DNA from: Pseudomonas floridensis
GTDB lineage: Bacteria > Pseudomonadota > Gammaproteobacteria > Pseudomonadales > Pseudomonadaceae
NCBI RefSeq assembly: GCF_002087235.1
Contig: NZ_MUIO01000064.1
Location: 1-64,000 of the forward strand
DNA: 64,000 nucleotides
Reading direction: 5' to 3'
Position numbers and translations under genes: made by a program. Below, in pieces: positions 1 through 9,769 of this stretch. Under the pieces are notes generated by a model. That model had not been told where the DNA came from. It worked only from the letters and a program-made list of their open reading frames with translations, and searched no databases. How positions within the stretch are numbered: position 1 is the stretch's first letter; each line of letters starts with the position of its first letter.

Positions 1-403
1 GTATCTGGCCGATACCCGGCAGCGTCAGGAACGGCAGAACCTGGGCCAGTCTGGACTTGGGGTAACTGATGTTGGCCGTCAGCACCCCGGCTGTGTAGGT
101 CACGCGAACGTTGGAGCTGTTGAACCCCAGCGATGCGGGCATCCATGCCAACTGGTTCATGACCACGCTTTCAGCCTGCGTCACGATCAACTGGTTGTAG
201 TTGGCCGCCGTCGGGCTGAGCGCAACACTGCGACGCACCGCTTCACTGGCAGCCGCGTTGAAAGACTGCACCATCAGCAGCGGCAGGCTATAACTTACAA
301 CGCCATAGAACACCGCAAAAAAGATAACGAACACCGCCGCAAACTCAATGGCTGCGGCGCCTCGTTGTCTACGTGGCGAACGAAGATGCGGGATGACGGG
401 CAT
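1..403 (-). CDS. TadE-like minor pseudopilin (3' end beyond the left edge)
   Basis: Partial gene read on the minus strand from an ATG at 401-403; 134 codons are visible before the edge. A short basic leader ending in RRQRG is followed by AAAIEFAAVFVIFFAVFYG, a hydrophobic helix with Glu at the +5 position. This is the class III prepilin/TadE pattern cleaved by a prepilin peptidase. The rest is an extracytoplasmic domain with a run of Ala/Ser/Val after the helix. TadE-like pseudopilins assemble with Flp pilin in Tad pili. The divergent neighbour at 478 is a prepilin peptidase, which fits, and the other tad genes lie at 24.0-32.5 kb. It could be TadF- or TadG-like; the missing C-terminus would decide. 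Confidence 0.75.
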   Translation of the reverse strand, partial: MPVIPHLRSPRRQRGAAAIEFAAVFVIFFAVFYGVVSYSLPLLMVQSFNAAASEAVRRSVALSPTAANYNQLIVTQAESVVMNQLAWMPASLGFNSSNVRVTYTAGVLTANISYPKSRLAQVLPFLTLPGIGQI

Positions 404-477
404 GTCAACGTCTACTCTGACAGTACGACCTGACAACAGCATAGTTTCTTTCAGGAAAACAGGACGCTTTTTACCGA

Positions 478-948
478 ATGGATTTATTTTTTCTACTGGT
501 ATGGTTCGCGGCCTGCGCCGAACAGGATGCACGACAGCGGGAAATTTCCAACTGGCTGACCATGGGCGTCGCCTTATTGGCTGGCGGCTACCTGGCTTAT
601 TCGGGTCACACCTGGCTGGGCGCTGCCCCCGACGAAGCCGGCTGGGCGTTGTTGATCGCTCTGGCACTGACGTTGCCGGGCTATGCACTGGGCAGGCTGG
701 GAGCCGGCGATGTCAAACTTTTGGTGGCACTTGCGCTCGCGACTGACAGTGTCTACTTGCTGGGTACTTTTATTGGCGCAGGCCTCGCCATTGCGCTGTG
801 GAGCCTGTCGGACACTAAAGTCTGGCCCCTTGTAAACCAGCACTTTACGCGCCGTTACTTGTACTTGGGGCCGCCGATGACAAATAAATACCCCTTCTCG
901 CCGTTCCTGTTTATCGGACTTCTGTTAACCGTGTTAATTATCCACTGA
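478..948 (+). CDS. A24-family prepilin peptidase (FppA/TadV/CpaA type)
   Basis: A polytopic inner-membrane aspartyl protease of 156 residues, the short form lacking the N-terminal methylase domain of PilD. Two catalytic Asp motifs are visible: one in AEQDARQREISN near residue 16 and the GxGD motif in GRLGAGDVKLL near residue 78. Four or more hydrophobic helices follow. In Tad systems this enzyme cleaves Flp pilin and the TadE/F pseudopilins. It is divergent from the TadE-like gene (74-bp gap) and upstream of a PprB-like regulator, the same association as fppA/pprB of P. aeruginosa (recalled synteny). The ATG start at 478 precedes the first helix directly. Confidence 0.85.
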   Translation: MDLFFLLVWFAACAEQDARQREISNWLTMGVALLAGGYLAYSGHTWLGAAPDEAGWALLIALALTLPGYALGRLGAGDVKLLVALALATDSVYLLGTFIGAGLAIALWSLSDTKVWPLVNQHFTRRYLYLGPPMTNKYPFSPFLFIGLLLTVLIIH

Positions 949-1106
949 TCGAAGCGCGCACTATGGCCATGTACATAATCACAAAGTACGACTACGGTAA
1001 GTATCAGGCGCGTATCGGCTTCAAAGAGCATTGCGTGCCGCACCTTATTGGCTGAATGGATTCAGGCTTCAGTTTTTAAAAGTTGCCGACCAGCATGGAG
1101 TAGCGC

Positions 1107-1877
1107 GTGAATACATATTCTTCGGTAAAAATCCTGGTGGTGGACGACCAGCCTCTCGTTGTCGAAGAACTGAGCGAGTTTCTCGAAAACAGCGGTTATC
1201 CCTGCATACCCTGCCTGTCCAGTGGCGAAGCCATGGAGCATTTCACTCAGGATGACAGCATCGGCATTGTTCTGTGTGACCTGGACATGCCGGACATGAA
1301 CGGCATCGAGATGGTCGAAGCCATGAAACGCATCGGCGGCAGAAAGCATCTGTTCGAAGCCATCATGCTGACCGGCAAGGCCGAGAAAAAGGACGTCATC
1401 AAGGCGTTGCGCGCAGGCGTCGCCGATTACTATCAGAAGCCCGTCGATCTGGACGAAGTGCTGGAAGGCGTGCAGCGTCAGATCGAAGCGCTGAGCGAGC
1501 GACGCAGAAATCTTCAGCAACTGGGCCTGCTCAACGAAAAGCTCCAGTACCTCGCCGCGTCCATCGACGACCTGTATCAGAATCTCGATCAGACCCGAGG
1601 CACGCCGCCCGAGCGCAAGGCCGAGACGACGGTCGATAACGATCACATGCCCGAAGTGTTCGCCAAGCTGTCGCCGCGCCAACTCGACGTGGCCAGGCTG
1701 GTCAGCACCGGGCAGACCAATTACCAGATCGCGTGCGAACTGGGCATCACTGAAAACACCGTCAAACTGTACGTTTCGCAAGTGCTGCGTCTGACGCGCA
1801 TGCACAACCGCACGCAGCTGGCGCTGGCCCTGTCACCCGGCAACCTCGGCGGACGGCAGCGCGCAACAGCGACCTGA
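1107..1877 (+). CDS. Response regulator, REC + LuxR-type HTH (PprB-like)
   Basis: A 256-residue two-component regulator. Residues 8-125 form a receiver domain with the acidic pair in ILVVDDQ, the phospho-acceptor Asp in LCDLDMPDMNG and the Lys in YYQKPVD. A helical linker follows (about 125-185). The C-terminal LuxR/FixJ HTH contains LSPRQLDVARLVSTGQTN and ITENTVKLYVSQVLR. The start is GTG with GGAG six bases upstream. Position beside the prepilin peptidase suggests the role of P. aeruginosa PprB, which activates flp-tad genes; that assignment is inference. No histidine kinase is in the window. The gene converges on gcbA with only two bases between stop codons. Confidence 0.8.
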   Translation: MNTYSSVKILVVDDQPLVVEELSEFLENSGYPCIPCLSSGEAMEHFTQDDSIGIVLCDLDMPDMNGIEMVEAMKRIGGRKHLFEAIMLTGKAEKKDVIKALRAGVADYYQKPVDLDEVLEGVQRQIEALSERRRNLQQLGLLNEKLQYLAASIDDLYQNLDQTRGTPPERKAETTVDNDHMPEVFAKLSPRQLDVARLVSTGQTNYQIACELGITENTVKLYVSQVLRLTRMHNRTQLALALSPGNLGGRQRATAT

Positions 1878-1879
1878 GG

Positions 1880-3535
1880 TCAGCTTTGTGTTTCCGGCAG
1901 AACAACGTGATACGGCGCTTCAACCAGCGCCGAATGCACCTGATTGCGGCCGGCATGCTTGGCGCGGTACAGCGCACTGTCAGCCTGGGACGCCAGACTC
2001 AGGCTGTCATCGTTCGCCCCCAGCGATACCACGCCTGCGCTGAACGTGCAGAACAGGTCCGCGGGCTGGGCCGGATAATGAATCTCCGCGAAGCGGTAAC
2101 GGATTTCCTCGAGCACTTTATGCGCACTCTGGATGTCGGTGTCCGGCATGACGATGGCAAATTCTTCACCACCGTAACGACCGATGAAGTCGGTCTTGCG
2201 CAGCCGTTGTTTGAGAAACAGCGCCAGGCTCTTGATCACCCGGTCGCCCATCGGATGCCCGTGGCTGTCGTTGACCCGCTTGAAATGGTCGATATCGAGC
2301 ATGGCGAAGCATAACGGCTTGCCTTCGCGACGCGAGCGAAAGCTGCAGTCTTCCAGCAGTTGCAGGATGTGGGTGTGGTTATAAAGGCCGGTCAGACTGT
2401 CGCGAACCATGCGCGCCTTGAGGTTGCGCGCCCGTGCGGCGCGGTTGCGCACCGTGGTGATCAGGTGGCGCGGCTTGATCGGCTTGGTCAGAAAGTCATC
2501 GCCGCCCTCACTCATGGCGTCCAGTTGCTTGTCCTGATCGTCTTCGGCAGACAGGTAGATGATCGGCACGCTGACATAACGGTCGTTGTGGCGGATGACT
2601 TTGGCCAGTTCCGTCCCGGTGCAGCCCGGCATATACATGTCGAGAATGATCAGGTCCGGCTGAAAGTCAGCCAGTTCGGACATCGCCTGGATTGGGTCGA
2701 GCAAGGTGCGCGTGACGATCCCGGCCGCGTTGAGCACGCGCTCGGTGTGCGTGGCCTGTGCCCGTGAGTCATCGATGATCAGCACCTTGTAAGGCTCGTA
2801 TTGCGCCACACAGGTCAGTATCTCGATCTTCTCCAGCAGGCTCGACGCCTCCAGCGCGCCGGTCAGAAACTCCTGACCTCCCGCGCGCACCGCCGCCAGC
2901 CGGGTCGGGGTGTCGGTTTCGTGCAGGCTGAAAAATAACAGCGGCAACTTCTGCTCCAGCCCTTCCTGAGCCTGTGAGGCCAGCTTCAGGCCTTGCCCGG
3001 GGCCGCTGAAATCGACGTCCATGACAATCGCCGCCGGGTGGCGTTGGGTCATGGCAGTCTGAAATTCCAGAACACTGTGCAGCGACAGCGCGGACAGACC
3101 GAAGAATTCCAGCTGCTTGGCCAGTCGCTCGGCACGGTCATGATCCTGCAGGACCACATACACCGGCTTGCGCAACGGTGGCAGCGAGGTCTGCTCCAGC
3201 CGGTCGCCGTGACGCAGGCCCGTACGTGACAGCCGCTGCATCAAGCGGTTGAGTTCGGTGATGACGGTGCTGTTCAGACGCCCGCGATTGGCTTCGACGG
3301 CGTCCAGCGCCTGATCGATTTCACGCGCCAACGCGACGTGCTCGGTCTGCTCGAAACGCTCGGCGAAGCGCAACAGGCGCAACGTGGAGTCCTTCAGCTC
3401 GGCCATGTCGCTGGCCGACCATTCGGTTTTCTGCAGCCGCTGCCAGGTCTCAAGTATCTGACGTGCCTGATGAATGACCCTTTGGGCAAAATGATGCTTT
3501 AAACGATCGCGGCTGGGATCTTCGGGCTCGGTCAT
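1880..3535 (-). CDS. gcbA: Diguanylate cyclase with two receiver domains (GcbA/AdcA type)
   Basis: A 551-residue cytoplasmic enzyme making cyclic di-GMP from two GTP. A helical N-terminus (about 1-120) precedes two receiver domains. The first keeps an Asp in IVMDVDF but has FLTG where the conserved Lys should be, so it is probably not phosphorylated. The second is complete (VLIIDDS, LILDMYMPG, FLTKPI). The GGDEF domain has an active RYGGEEF motif (GGEEF at 455-459) and an RKTD inhibitory I-site exactly five residues upstream. Architecture and neighbourhood (DUF2333, Nudix, SUI1, speA) match GcbA of P. fluorescens / PA4843 of P. aeruginosa, which promotes initial surface attachment (recalled). 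Convergent with the LuxR-type regulator. Confidence 0.85.
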   Translation of the reverse strand: MTEPEDPSRDRLKHHFAQRVIHQARQILETWQRLQKTEWSASDMAELKDSTLRLLRFAERFEQTEHVALAREIDQALDAVEANRGRLNSTVITELNRLMQRLSRTGLRHGDRLEQTSLPPLRKPVYVVLQDHDRAERLAKQLEFFGLSALSLHSVLEFQTAMTQRHPAAIVMDVDFSGPGQGLKLASQAQEGLEQKLPLLFFSLHETDTPTRLAAVRAGGQEFLTGALEASSLLEKIEILTCVAQYEPYKVLIIDDSRAQATHTERVLNAAGIVTRTLLDPIQAMSELADFQPDLIILDMYMPGCTGTELAKVIRHNDRYVSVPIIYLSAEDDQDKQLDAMSEGGDDFLTKPIKPRHLITTVRNRAARARNLKARMVRDSLTGLYNHTHILQLLEDCSFRSRREGKPLCFAMLDIDHFKRVNDSHGHPMGDRVIKSLALFLKQRLRKTDFIGRYGGEEFAIVMPDTDIQSAHKVLEEIRYRFAEIHYPAQPADLFCTFSAGVVSLGANDDSLSLASQADSALYRAKHAGRNQVHSALVEAPYHVVLPETQS

Positions 3536-3869
3536 ATCAAGACTACTGTGAGTTCGCTGAGGCGAAACGGGTGATGGCGCTATGCTAGCACCTTCGATAC
3601 GTCCGAAGAGTGCCGTAAGTCACTTATTTGACAACAAATACATGGCGCTCTGCCATTACGTATAACTATGCCTGTATAGCCAATGGCTATCGCTGCTTTT
3701 TCAGGCCGCATTTCCGCCATCGGTAAAGCGCTCACAAGGGTCGACTGCTTGACCTGTCGGACAGCTTCTCAATCAATTACAAAGCCGATGTGCTCGCTGA
3801 TTGCACCTTGAGGTAAGGTTACGGTCGAACGCCTCGTAGCATTCAACTCAAGATCGAAAGGACCCTACC
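3536..3869. other. Intergenic region between divergent gcbA and the DUF2333 gene
   Basis: 334 bases without a credible ORF. It must hold the promoters of both divergent genes. A TTGACA hexamer occurs at 3628-3633, but no convincing -10 box sits 16-18 bases after it. An AAAGGA ribosome-binding site lies just upstream of the DUF2333 ATG. No repeat or RNA gene was recognised. Confidence 0.6.
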
Positions 3870-4949
3870 ATGCTGGATTGGAAGAACCGCGCAGGCAGCG
3901 CGGGTGAGCGTACCGCTGACACTGCATCGGTCAAACGACGCGGCTATCTGGGCAACCTGTTCTATAGCCGTGCGCTGGGTGCCTTGGTCTTGATCTATCT
4001 GCTCGTCGCGCTGGTGGTCGGCTGGTACTGGAGCAAGGAGCCTGCGCTGTTTCCAGTGCAGCAGAATGCCCAGGCAGCCGCCGAGCGTGAAGGCAAACAG
4101 ATGGTCATCGGCTACACCACGGTCGAGACCCTGAAAAGCGTTGCTCAGACCCTGCTCGACAAGCGCGGTGGCTATCTGTCCAATGACCGCATGCCGCCCG
4201 GTCTGTGGCTGGACAACATCCCAAGCTGGGAGTACGGCGTGCTGGTTCAGGTTCGCGACCTGAGCCGTGCGCTGCGCAAAGATTTCGCCCGTTCACAGTC
4301 GCAATCGGCTGAAGACGGTGATCTGGCCCGCGCCGAGCCGTTGTTCAACTTCAACAATCGCAGCTGGATCCTGCCTTCCAGCGAATCGCAATACACCGAC
4401 GGGATCAATGCGCTGAGCCGCTATCAGGCGCGTCTGTCCGATCCCAACCAGAAAGGCGCCCTGTTCTATGCCCGCGCCGACAACCTGAACAACTGGCTGG
4501 GCGATGTCGGCACCCGTCTGGGCTCGCTGTCGCAGCGCCTGTCGGCCAGCGTGGGTCGGGTCAAGCTCAACAGCACGCTGAAAACCGAAGCCATTGCCTC
4601 GGTCAAGCCGGGTGAAGTGCCGCAGGTTGACGAGGAAATCGTCGAGACTCCGTGGCTGGAAGTAGACAACGTGTTCTACGAAGCACGCGGTCAGGCCTGG
4701 GCGCTTTCGCACCTGCTGCGCGCCATCGAAGTCGACTTCGCCGACGTACTGGCCAAGAAGAACGCGACGGTCAGCGTGCGCCAGATCATTCGTGAACTGG
4801 AAGCCTCGCAGGAACCGCTGTGGAGCCCGATGATCCTGAACGGCAGCCCGTTCGGCGTGTTCGCCAACCATTCGCTGGTCATGGCCAACTACATCTCGCG
4901 GGCCAACGCGGCCGTCATTGACCTTCGCCAGTTGCTGAATCAGGGCTGA
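3870..4949 (+). CDS. DUF2333 family inner-membrane protein
   Basis: A 359-residue protein that I recognise as the DUF2333 family of gamma-proteobacteria, function unknown. It has one N-terminal membrane anchor (ALGALVLIYLLVALVVGWYW, about residues 36-55), preceded by a basic cytoplasmic tail and followed by a large, probably periplasmic, helical domain. That domain contains family-like stretches such as PPGLWLDNIPSWEYGVLVQ and FNNRSWILPSSESQY. AAAGGA precedes the ATG by eight bases. Its stop overlaps the start of the Nudix gene (TGATG), so the two are translationally coupled. The neighbourhood with gcbA and speA is conserved in Pseudomonas. Confidence 0.8.
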   Translation: MLDWKNRAGSAGERTADTASVKRRGYLGNLFYSRALGALVLIYLLVALVVGWYWSKEPALFPVQQNAQAAAEREGKQMVIGYTTVETLKSVAQTLLDKRGGYLSNDRMPPGLWLDNIPSWEYGVLVQVRDLSRALRKDFARSQSQSAEDGDLARAEPLFNFNNRSWILPSSESQYTDGINALSRYQARLSDPNQKGALFYARADNLNNWLGDVGTRLGSLSQRLSASVGRVKLNSTLKTEAIASVKPGEVPQVDEEIVETPWLEVDNVFYEARGQAWALSHLLRAIEVDFADVLAKKNATVSVRQIIRELEASQEPLWSPMILNGSPFGVFANHSLVMANYISRANAAVIDLRQLLNQG

Positions 4950-5494
4950 TGCCGATTTCTTCGCACGAGGCCGCGCACCGCGCCGCCTCGGACGCCGAGC
5001 AGATCGCCTGGGTCGACGAGCATGATCAGTTGCAAGGTTCGCTGCCGCGCGCCGAGGTCCGCGCACGCGGCCTGATCGGACGCGCCACCTATATTCTGCT
5101 GTTCAACTGCGCAGGCGAATTGTGCGTGCACCGGCGAACGCTGAGCAAGGCCATCTATCCCGGTTACTGGGACGTGGCGGCCGGCGGCATGGTCCAGGCA
5201 CACGAGAGTTATGCCGAATCCGCCGCCCGTGAATTGAAAGAAGAACTGGGTGTGCAGGGCGTGACGCTCGAGGCGCACGAACGGTTTTTCTTCGATCAGC
5301 CGGACAACCGGATCTGGTGCGCGGTGTTTTCCGCCGTGTGGGATGGCGAACTGACGTTACAGCCGGAAGAAGTCATGGAAGCGTGCTTCATGCCCATCGC
5401 AGAGGTGTTGCGTCAGGCCGAGCGAACGCCTTATTGCCCGGACTCCCTGGCAGCACTGAAACGCTATCTGGAGCAGGTCGCAAATGATCAGTAA
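4949..5494 (+). CDS. Nudix hydrolase (YfcD-like)
   Basis: A 181-residue hydrolase of nucleoside-diphosphate-linked compounds; the substrate cannot be predicted. The Nudix box is complete: G-x5-E-x7-REL-x-EELG in the stretch GGMVQAHESYAESAARELKE followed by ELGV (about residues 72-95). The N-terminal segment EQIAWVDEHDQLQGSLPRAEVR and the later HRRTLSKAIYPGYWDVAAGG resemble isopentenyl-diphosphate-isomerase-like / YfcD Nudix proteins. The ATG overlaps the stop of the DUF2333 gene by one base, indicating co-transcription. Confidence 0.82.
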   Translation: MPISSHEAAHRAASDAEQIAWVDEHDQLQGSLPRAEVRARGLIGRATYILLFNCAGELCVHRRTLSKAIYPGYWDVAAGGMVQAHESYAESAARELKEELGVQGVTLEAHERFFFDQPDNRIWCAVFSAVWDGELTLQPEEVMEACFMPIAEVLRQAERTPYCPDSLAALKRYLEQVANDQ

Positions 5495-5666
5495 ATTGGC
5501 GCATTCCACCCCTTAGCAATTGGCTGTTTTGCCGTTACACTGCGCGACCTTTTCAAACTGGACCGGCCTTGCCGCTTCAGTAGCGCTGCCCCTGCCAGAG
5601 TGGGGCTTCGCGGTCGAAGGCTCCAGGAGCCCGACCCATCGTCAGTCCTCAACAAGAGGATTTCCC

Positions 5667-6038
5667 GTGGCTAAAAAAGCCGCTTCCCTCGCTGCCCTGG
5701 GCGGCCTGGTATTTTCAACCGACTCAGGGCGTCACTGCCCCGACTGTCGCCAGCCTGTCGCCGATTGCACCTGCAAGCAGACCGCCATTCCCGAAGGGGA
5801 CGGCATTGCCCGCGTTCGTCGCGAAAGCAAGGGGCGCGGTGGCAAGACCGTCACCACGATCACCGGCGTGCCGCTGGCCGAAGACGCACTCAAGGAACTG
5901 GCCAAGGCGCTGAAGCAGCGCTGCGGCACGGGCGGAGCGCTCAAGGACGGTGTGATCGAGATTCAGGGCGATCATGTCGAACTGTTGCTGGCCGAGCTGA
6001 TCAAGAAAGGCTTCAAGGCCAAAAAATCGGGCGGCTGA
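5667..6038 (+). CDS. yciH: SUI1/YciH-type translation initiation factor homologue
   Basis: A 123-residue eIF1/SUI1-fold protein. The frame stays open back to 5520, but the GTG at 5667 with AAGAGGA upstream and the family-typical beginning (V)AKKAASLAALGGLVFSTD make this the likely start. A small Cys/His cluster near the N-terminus (HCPDCRQPVADCTC) is followed by the SUI1 core: RRESKGRGGKTVTTITGVPL, LKQRCGTGGALKDGVIEIQG and LIKKGFKAKKSGG. YciH is thought to influence initiation fidelity at non-canonical starts. It sits directly upstream of speA, as in other pseudomonads. Confidence 0.87.
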   Translation: MAKKAASLAALGGLVFSTDSGRHCPDCRQPVADCTCKQTAIPEGDGIARVRRESKGRGGKTVTTITGVPLAEDALKELAKALKQRCGTGGALKDGVIEIQGDHVELLLAELIKKGFKAKKSGG

Positions 6039-6125
6039 CAGGCGCATCAAAACCGTCACCTGCACTCTTTACACTGCGCCGAGCCGACTATGGTTGGCGC
6101 TACGACTTCTTTATAGGGGACTTCG

Positions 6126-8039
6126 ATGTCCGTACGACGTACACGCAAAGACGATGGCAGCCAATGGACCGTTGCGGACAGCCGCAGCGTTTACGGCATT
6201 CGCCATTGGGGTGCCGGTTATTTTGCAATCAATGAAGCCGGTCGCGTTGAAGTTCGTCCCAACGGGGCTGGCAGCTCGCCGATCGACCTCTACGAGCAGG
6301 TCGATGACTTGCGCAAGAGCGGTCTTTCCCTGCCGTTGCTGGTGCGTTTTCCCGACATCCTGCAGGACCGCGTGCGCCAGTTGACCGGTGCGTTCGACAG
6401 CAACATCGCCCGCCTGGAATACCAGAGCCAGTACACCGCGCTCTACCCGATCAAGGTCAACCAGCAAGAAGCGGTGGTCGAGAACATCATCGCTACACAG
6501 AATGTGTCCATCGGTCTGGAAGCGGGCTCCAAGCCCGAGCTGATGGCCGTTCTGGCACTGGCTCCGAAAGGCGGCACCATCGTCTGCAACGGTTACAAGG
6601 ACCGTGAGTTCATCCGTCTGGCGCTGATGGGCCAGAAACTGGGCCACAACGTCTTCATCGTCATCGAGAAAGAATCCGAAGTCGAACTGGTCATCGAAGA
6701 AGCCGCCGAACTGAAGGTCGCGCCGCAGGTGGGCCTGCGCGTGCGCCTGTCCTCACTGGCGTCGAGCAAGTGGGCGGACACTGGCGGCGAGAAGTCCAAG
6801 TTCGGTTTGTCTGCCGCGCAACTGTTGTCGGTGGTCGAGCGCTTCCGCAAGGCGGGCCTGGATCAGGGCATTCGCCTGCTGCACTTCCACATGGGCTCGC
6901 AGATCGCCAACCTGGCCGACTACCAGCACGGCTTCAAGGAAGCGATCCGCTACTACGGCGAGCTGCGCAACCTCGGCCTGCCGGTGGACCACATCGATGT
7001 GGGCGGCGGTCTGGGCGTGGACTACGACGGCACCCACTCGCGCAACGCCAGTTCCATCAACTACGACATGGACGATTACGCCGGTGTCGTGGTCGGCATG
7101 CTCAAGGAGTTCTGCGACGCGCAGGGCCTGCCGCATCCGCACATCTTCTCGGAAAGCGGCCGTTCGCTGACCGCCCACCACGCCATGCTGGTGGTGCAGG
7201 TCACCGACGTCGAGAAACATAACGACGAAGTGCCGGAAATCGCCGACAAGGACAGCCTGCCGGAAACCGTGCAGTGGCTGGTGGACCTGCTGGGTCCGAC
7301 CGACATCGAGATGGTCACCGAAACCTACTGGCGCGCCACGCACTACATGAGCGACATCGCGACCCAGTACGCCGACGGCAAGATCACCCTGGCGCAGAAA
7401 GCGTTGGGCGAGCAGTGCTACTTCGCGGTCTGCCGCCGCCTGCACAATTCGTTGAAAGCACGCCAGCGCTCGCACCGTCAGGTGCTGGACGAACTCAACG
7501 ACAAGCTGGCCGACAAGTACATCTGCAATTTCTCGGTGTTCCAGAGCCTGCCGGACACCTGGGCCATCGGCCAGGTGCTGCCGATCCTGCCGCTGCATCG
7601 CCTGGGCGAAGAGCCGGTGCGCCGCGCCGTGCTGCAAGACCTGACCTGTGACTCCGACGGCAAGATCAAGCAGTACGTCGACGAGCAGAGCATCGAGACC
7701 AGCATGCCGGTCCACCCGCTGAACGAAGGCGAGGACTACCTGCTAGGGATCTTCCTGGTGGGCGCGTATCAGGAAATTCTGGGCGACATGCACAACCTGT
7801 TCGGTGATACCGACTCGGTGAACATCTACCAGAACCCGGACGGCAGCGTTTACCACGCCGGGATCGAAACCCACGACACCATCGAAGACATGCTGCGCTA
7901 CGTACACTTGTCGCCGGAAGAACTGATGACCCATTACCGGGACAAGGTCGCCAGCGCCAAGATCACCCCGCGCGAACGCACCTACTTCCTCGACGCCCTG
8001 CGTCTGGGGCTGACGCGCTCGTCGTACCTGTCGTCCTGA
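6126..8039 (+). CDS. speA: Biosynthetic arginine decarboxylase
   Basis: A 637-residue PLP enzyme converting arginine to agmatine, the first step of a putrescine route. It belongs to the alanine-racemase-fold (fold III) decarboxylases. The PLP lysine lies in [10 protein letters not shown] (about residue 115). Other family landmarks are [52 protein letters not shown] and DSDGKIKQY. Length matches SpeA. A GGGGA ribosome-binding site lies upstream of the ATG. It stands alone after yciH with an 87-base gap, so it may have its own promoter. Confidence 0.95.
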   Translation: MSVRRTRKDDGSQWTVADSRSVYGIRHWGAGYFAINEAGRVEVRPNGAGSSPIDLYEQVDDLRKSGLSLPLLVRFPDILQDRVRQLTGAFDSNIARLEYQSQYTALYPIKVNQQEAVVENIIATQNVSIGLEAGSKPELMAVLALAPKGGTIVCNGYKDREFIRLALMGQKLGHNVFIVIEKESEVELVIEEAAELKVAPQVGLRVRLSSLASSKWADTGGEKSKFGLSAAQLLSVVERFRKAGLDQGIRLLHFHMGSQIANLADYQHGFKEAIRYYGELRNLGLPVDHIDVGGGLGVDYDGTHSRNASSINYDMDDYAGVVVGMLKEFCDAQGLPHPHIFSESGRSLTAHHAMLVVQVTDVEKHNDEVPEIADKDSLPETVQWLVDLLGPTDIEMVTETYWRATHYMSDIATQYADGKITLAQKALGEQCYFAVCRRLHNSLKARQRSHRQVLDELNDKLADKYICNFSVFQSLPDTWAIGQVLPILPLHRLGEEPVRRAVLQDLTCDSDGKIKQYVDEQSIETSMPVHPLNEGEDYLLGIFLVGAYQEILGDMHNLFGDTDSVNIYQNPDGSVYHAGIETHDTIEDMLRYVHLSPEELMTHYRDKVASAKITPRERTYFLDALRLGLTRSSYLSS

Positions 8040-8241
8040 CCCGAAACGGACTGGGAGGTGTTGCCCGCGTTATGCGGAGCGACACCTTTCGGGACGCAGC
8101 ATCGACCGGTCACTGCCACAACTTGACGTAAGGACTGAACCTTACTCTGTGTAGGCAACTTCCTTTTCTGCCTTACCCCCCTTTACCCCGCAGCCTTCTC
8201 CGCCAGAATCGCCGACCGCCATTTCGGTAGAGACATTTTCC

Positions 8242-9678
8242 ATGCCCGACCCTGCCAGCGAGCCCTTCTTTCGTCTGGAAATCGCACGCCTGAATTGCCA
8301 TTTCAATGTGCTGTCCTTCACTGCCGTCGAGGCGATCAGCCAGCCTTACAGGTTCGAGCTGGAGGTCAGCGGGAATGAAACCGACCTGGGAAGCCTGATG
8401 CTCAAACCCGCCTTTCTGAGTTTCAACGGCGGTCCGCAGGGTTTTCACGGCCAGGTGCATGGCGCCACCCGAATGCATTACCGACCGGGCCCGGCGTGCT
8501 ACCGGCTGACCGTCGGCCCACGTCTGGCCTGCCTTGGCCAGCGCTATCACCAGCGCGTGTTCGAGGGGCTGAGTGCAACGCAGATCATCGCCCTCGTTCT
8601 CAAGGAGCACGGAATCAAGGAGAACTACCGCTTCGACCTCAGAAAGCAGTGCCACCTGCGGGACACCTGCTTTCAGCATGACGAGTCCGACCTGCTGTTC
8701 ATCGAGCGGCTGTGCGCCGAAGAAAACATTCACTATCACTTCCAGCACTCACGTCGTCGCCACGAGCTGGTTTTCAGCGAAGGACTGCGCGGTTTTCGGC
8801 GTGCACCGATCGCCGCCTGGCGGCAATTTGAACAGCAACCTGGCGTCACGCGGTTTGCCGTGACCTGTGAGGACACCGACAAGCCGGACAGTCGGGCGCA
8901 GCAACGGGCGCAAGGCGAGAGCACCCTGCCGTTCGTGAGCTGCGGGCTGTTGCTGCCGCTGGCCGGACTTCCCGAGCGGGACTGGAACCACATGTGGCTG
9001 ATCACTCGGGTCGAGCACCGCTTCGAAGGTCGCACTGCGCAAGGCCATCCGGCAGCGACGCGCTATGTGAACCATTTTCAGGCGGTCCCCTGGGAAGTCG
9101 GCTTCTGCACACCGCCGCCCTCGCCTAGGCCCGAAGTTCCCAGGTTGCAGTGCGCCTGGATCACAGGCCAGCCTGGCGAACTGCAGCAACGCGACCCGGC
9201 GGGTAGAGTGCAGGTGCAATTCGAGTGGGCGCAACAAGGTCCCGAGGCGCGTCATACCACATGCTGGCTGCCGGTTGCCCCGACGCTGCGTTTTCGCTGT
9301 CAGGGTGGACTGCAGGTGGTGGTGCGATTCAACCCGGACGATCTGGATCAACCCATGATCGTCGCCACCTTGCATACCGGCTCCGCAACGCCGCTGGTGC
9401 TTATCGGCCGGGAAGAGACCGCGCCCAAGCCTGCGCCGGTCCGTATGCAGTTCGATGGGCTAGTGATGCCGGGGGATTCGCAATGCCTCGATCTGAGTGA
9501 TGGGTCAAGACTTTGCGTTGAACACGGCAGCGATCTGCTGCTGCAAGTCGGCGACAGCCAGGTCAGGTTCAATTCGCAGGCCATGACCCTGGTCAGCCCG
9601 CGCATCGTGCTCGACAGTGAACTACCGCCCTTCGATGCCAATGCCAATGCCCCGAGCGATCCGGACCCGGCACATTAA
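8242..9678 (+). CDS. VgrG-like contractile-injection spike protein (short, orphan)
   Basis: A 478-residue protein with a gp27-like N-terminal region (FFRLEIARLNCHFNVLSFTA, YRFELEV, YRLTVGPRLACLGQRYHQRV, FLFIERLCAEENIHYHFQ-type block at about 150-170) and a following OB-fold gp5-like domain (ITGQPGELQQRDPAGRVQVQ, CWLPVAP, GLQVVVRFNPDDLDQPMIV). It ends soon after, without the long beta-helical spike repeats or PAAR-type extension of many VgrG proteins (commonly over 600 residues). No other type VI secretion genes are in the window, so this is an orphan that would rely on a core system elsewhere. The next gene encodes a lipoprotein esterase that could be associated; this is speculative. Confidence 0.75.
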   Translation: MPDPASEPFFRLEIARLNCHFNVLSFTAVEAISQPYRFELEVSGNETDLGSLMLKPAFLSFNGGPQGFHGQVHGATRMHYRPGPACYRLTVGPRLACLGQRYHQRVFEGLSATQIIALVLKEHGIKENYRFDLRKQCHLRDTCFQHDESDLLFIERLCAEENIHYHFQHSRRRHELVFSEGLRGFRRAPIAAWRQFEQQPGVTRFAVTCEDTDKPDSRAQQRAQGESTLPFVSCGLLLPLAGLPERDWNHMWLITRVEHRFEGRTAQGHPAATRYVNHFQAVPWEVGFCTPPPSPRPEVPRLQCAWITGQPGELQQRDPAGRVQVQFEWAQQGPEARHTTCWLPVAPTLRFRCQGGLQVVVRFNPDDLDQPMIVATLHTGSATPLVLIGREETAPKPAPVRMQFDGLVMPGDSQCLDLSDGSRLCVEHGSDLLLQVGDSQVRFNSQAMTLVSPRIVLDSELPPFDANANAPSDPDPAH

Positions 9679-9769
9679 AGTAACTTCACTCTGTAACTAT
9701 GCACGGTTATCCCAGTCAGACCTTGGGCTGCTTTTTCCGCCTGCAACCCTCCTGATCGAGACCTGCGCC

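Noticed and set aside
5520..5666. Extended N-terminus of the SUI1/YciH protein
   Set aside because: The stretch is non-conserved; a GTG with a good ribosome-binding site starts the typical family sequence.
8040..8241. Terminator or repeat after speA
   Set aside because: AGGTGT and ACACCT flank a GC-rich loop and the phrase resembles Pseudomonas intergenic repeats, but the pairing is weak and there is no T-run.
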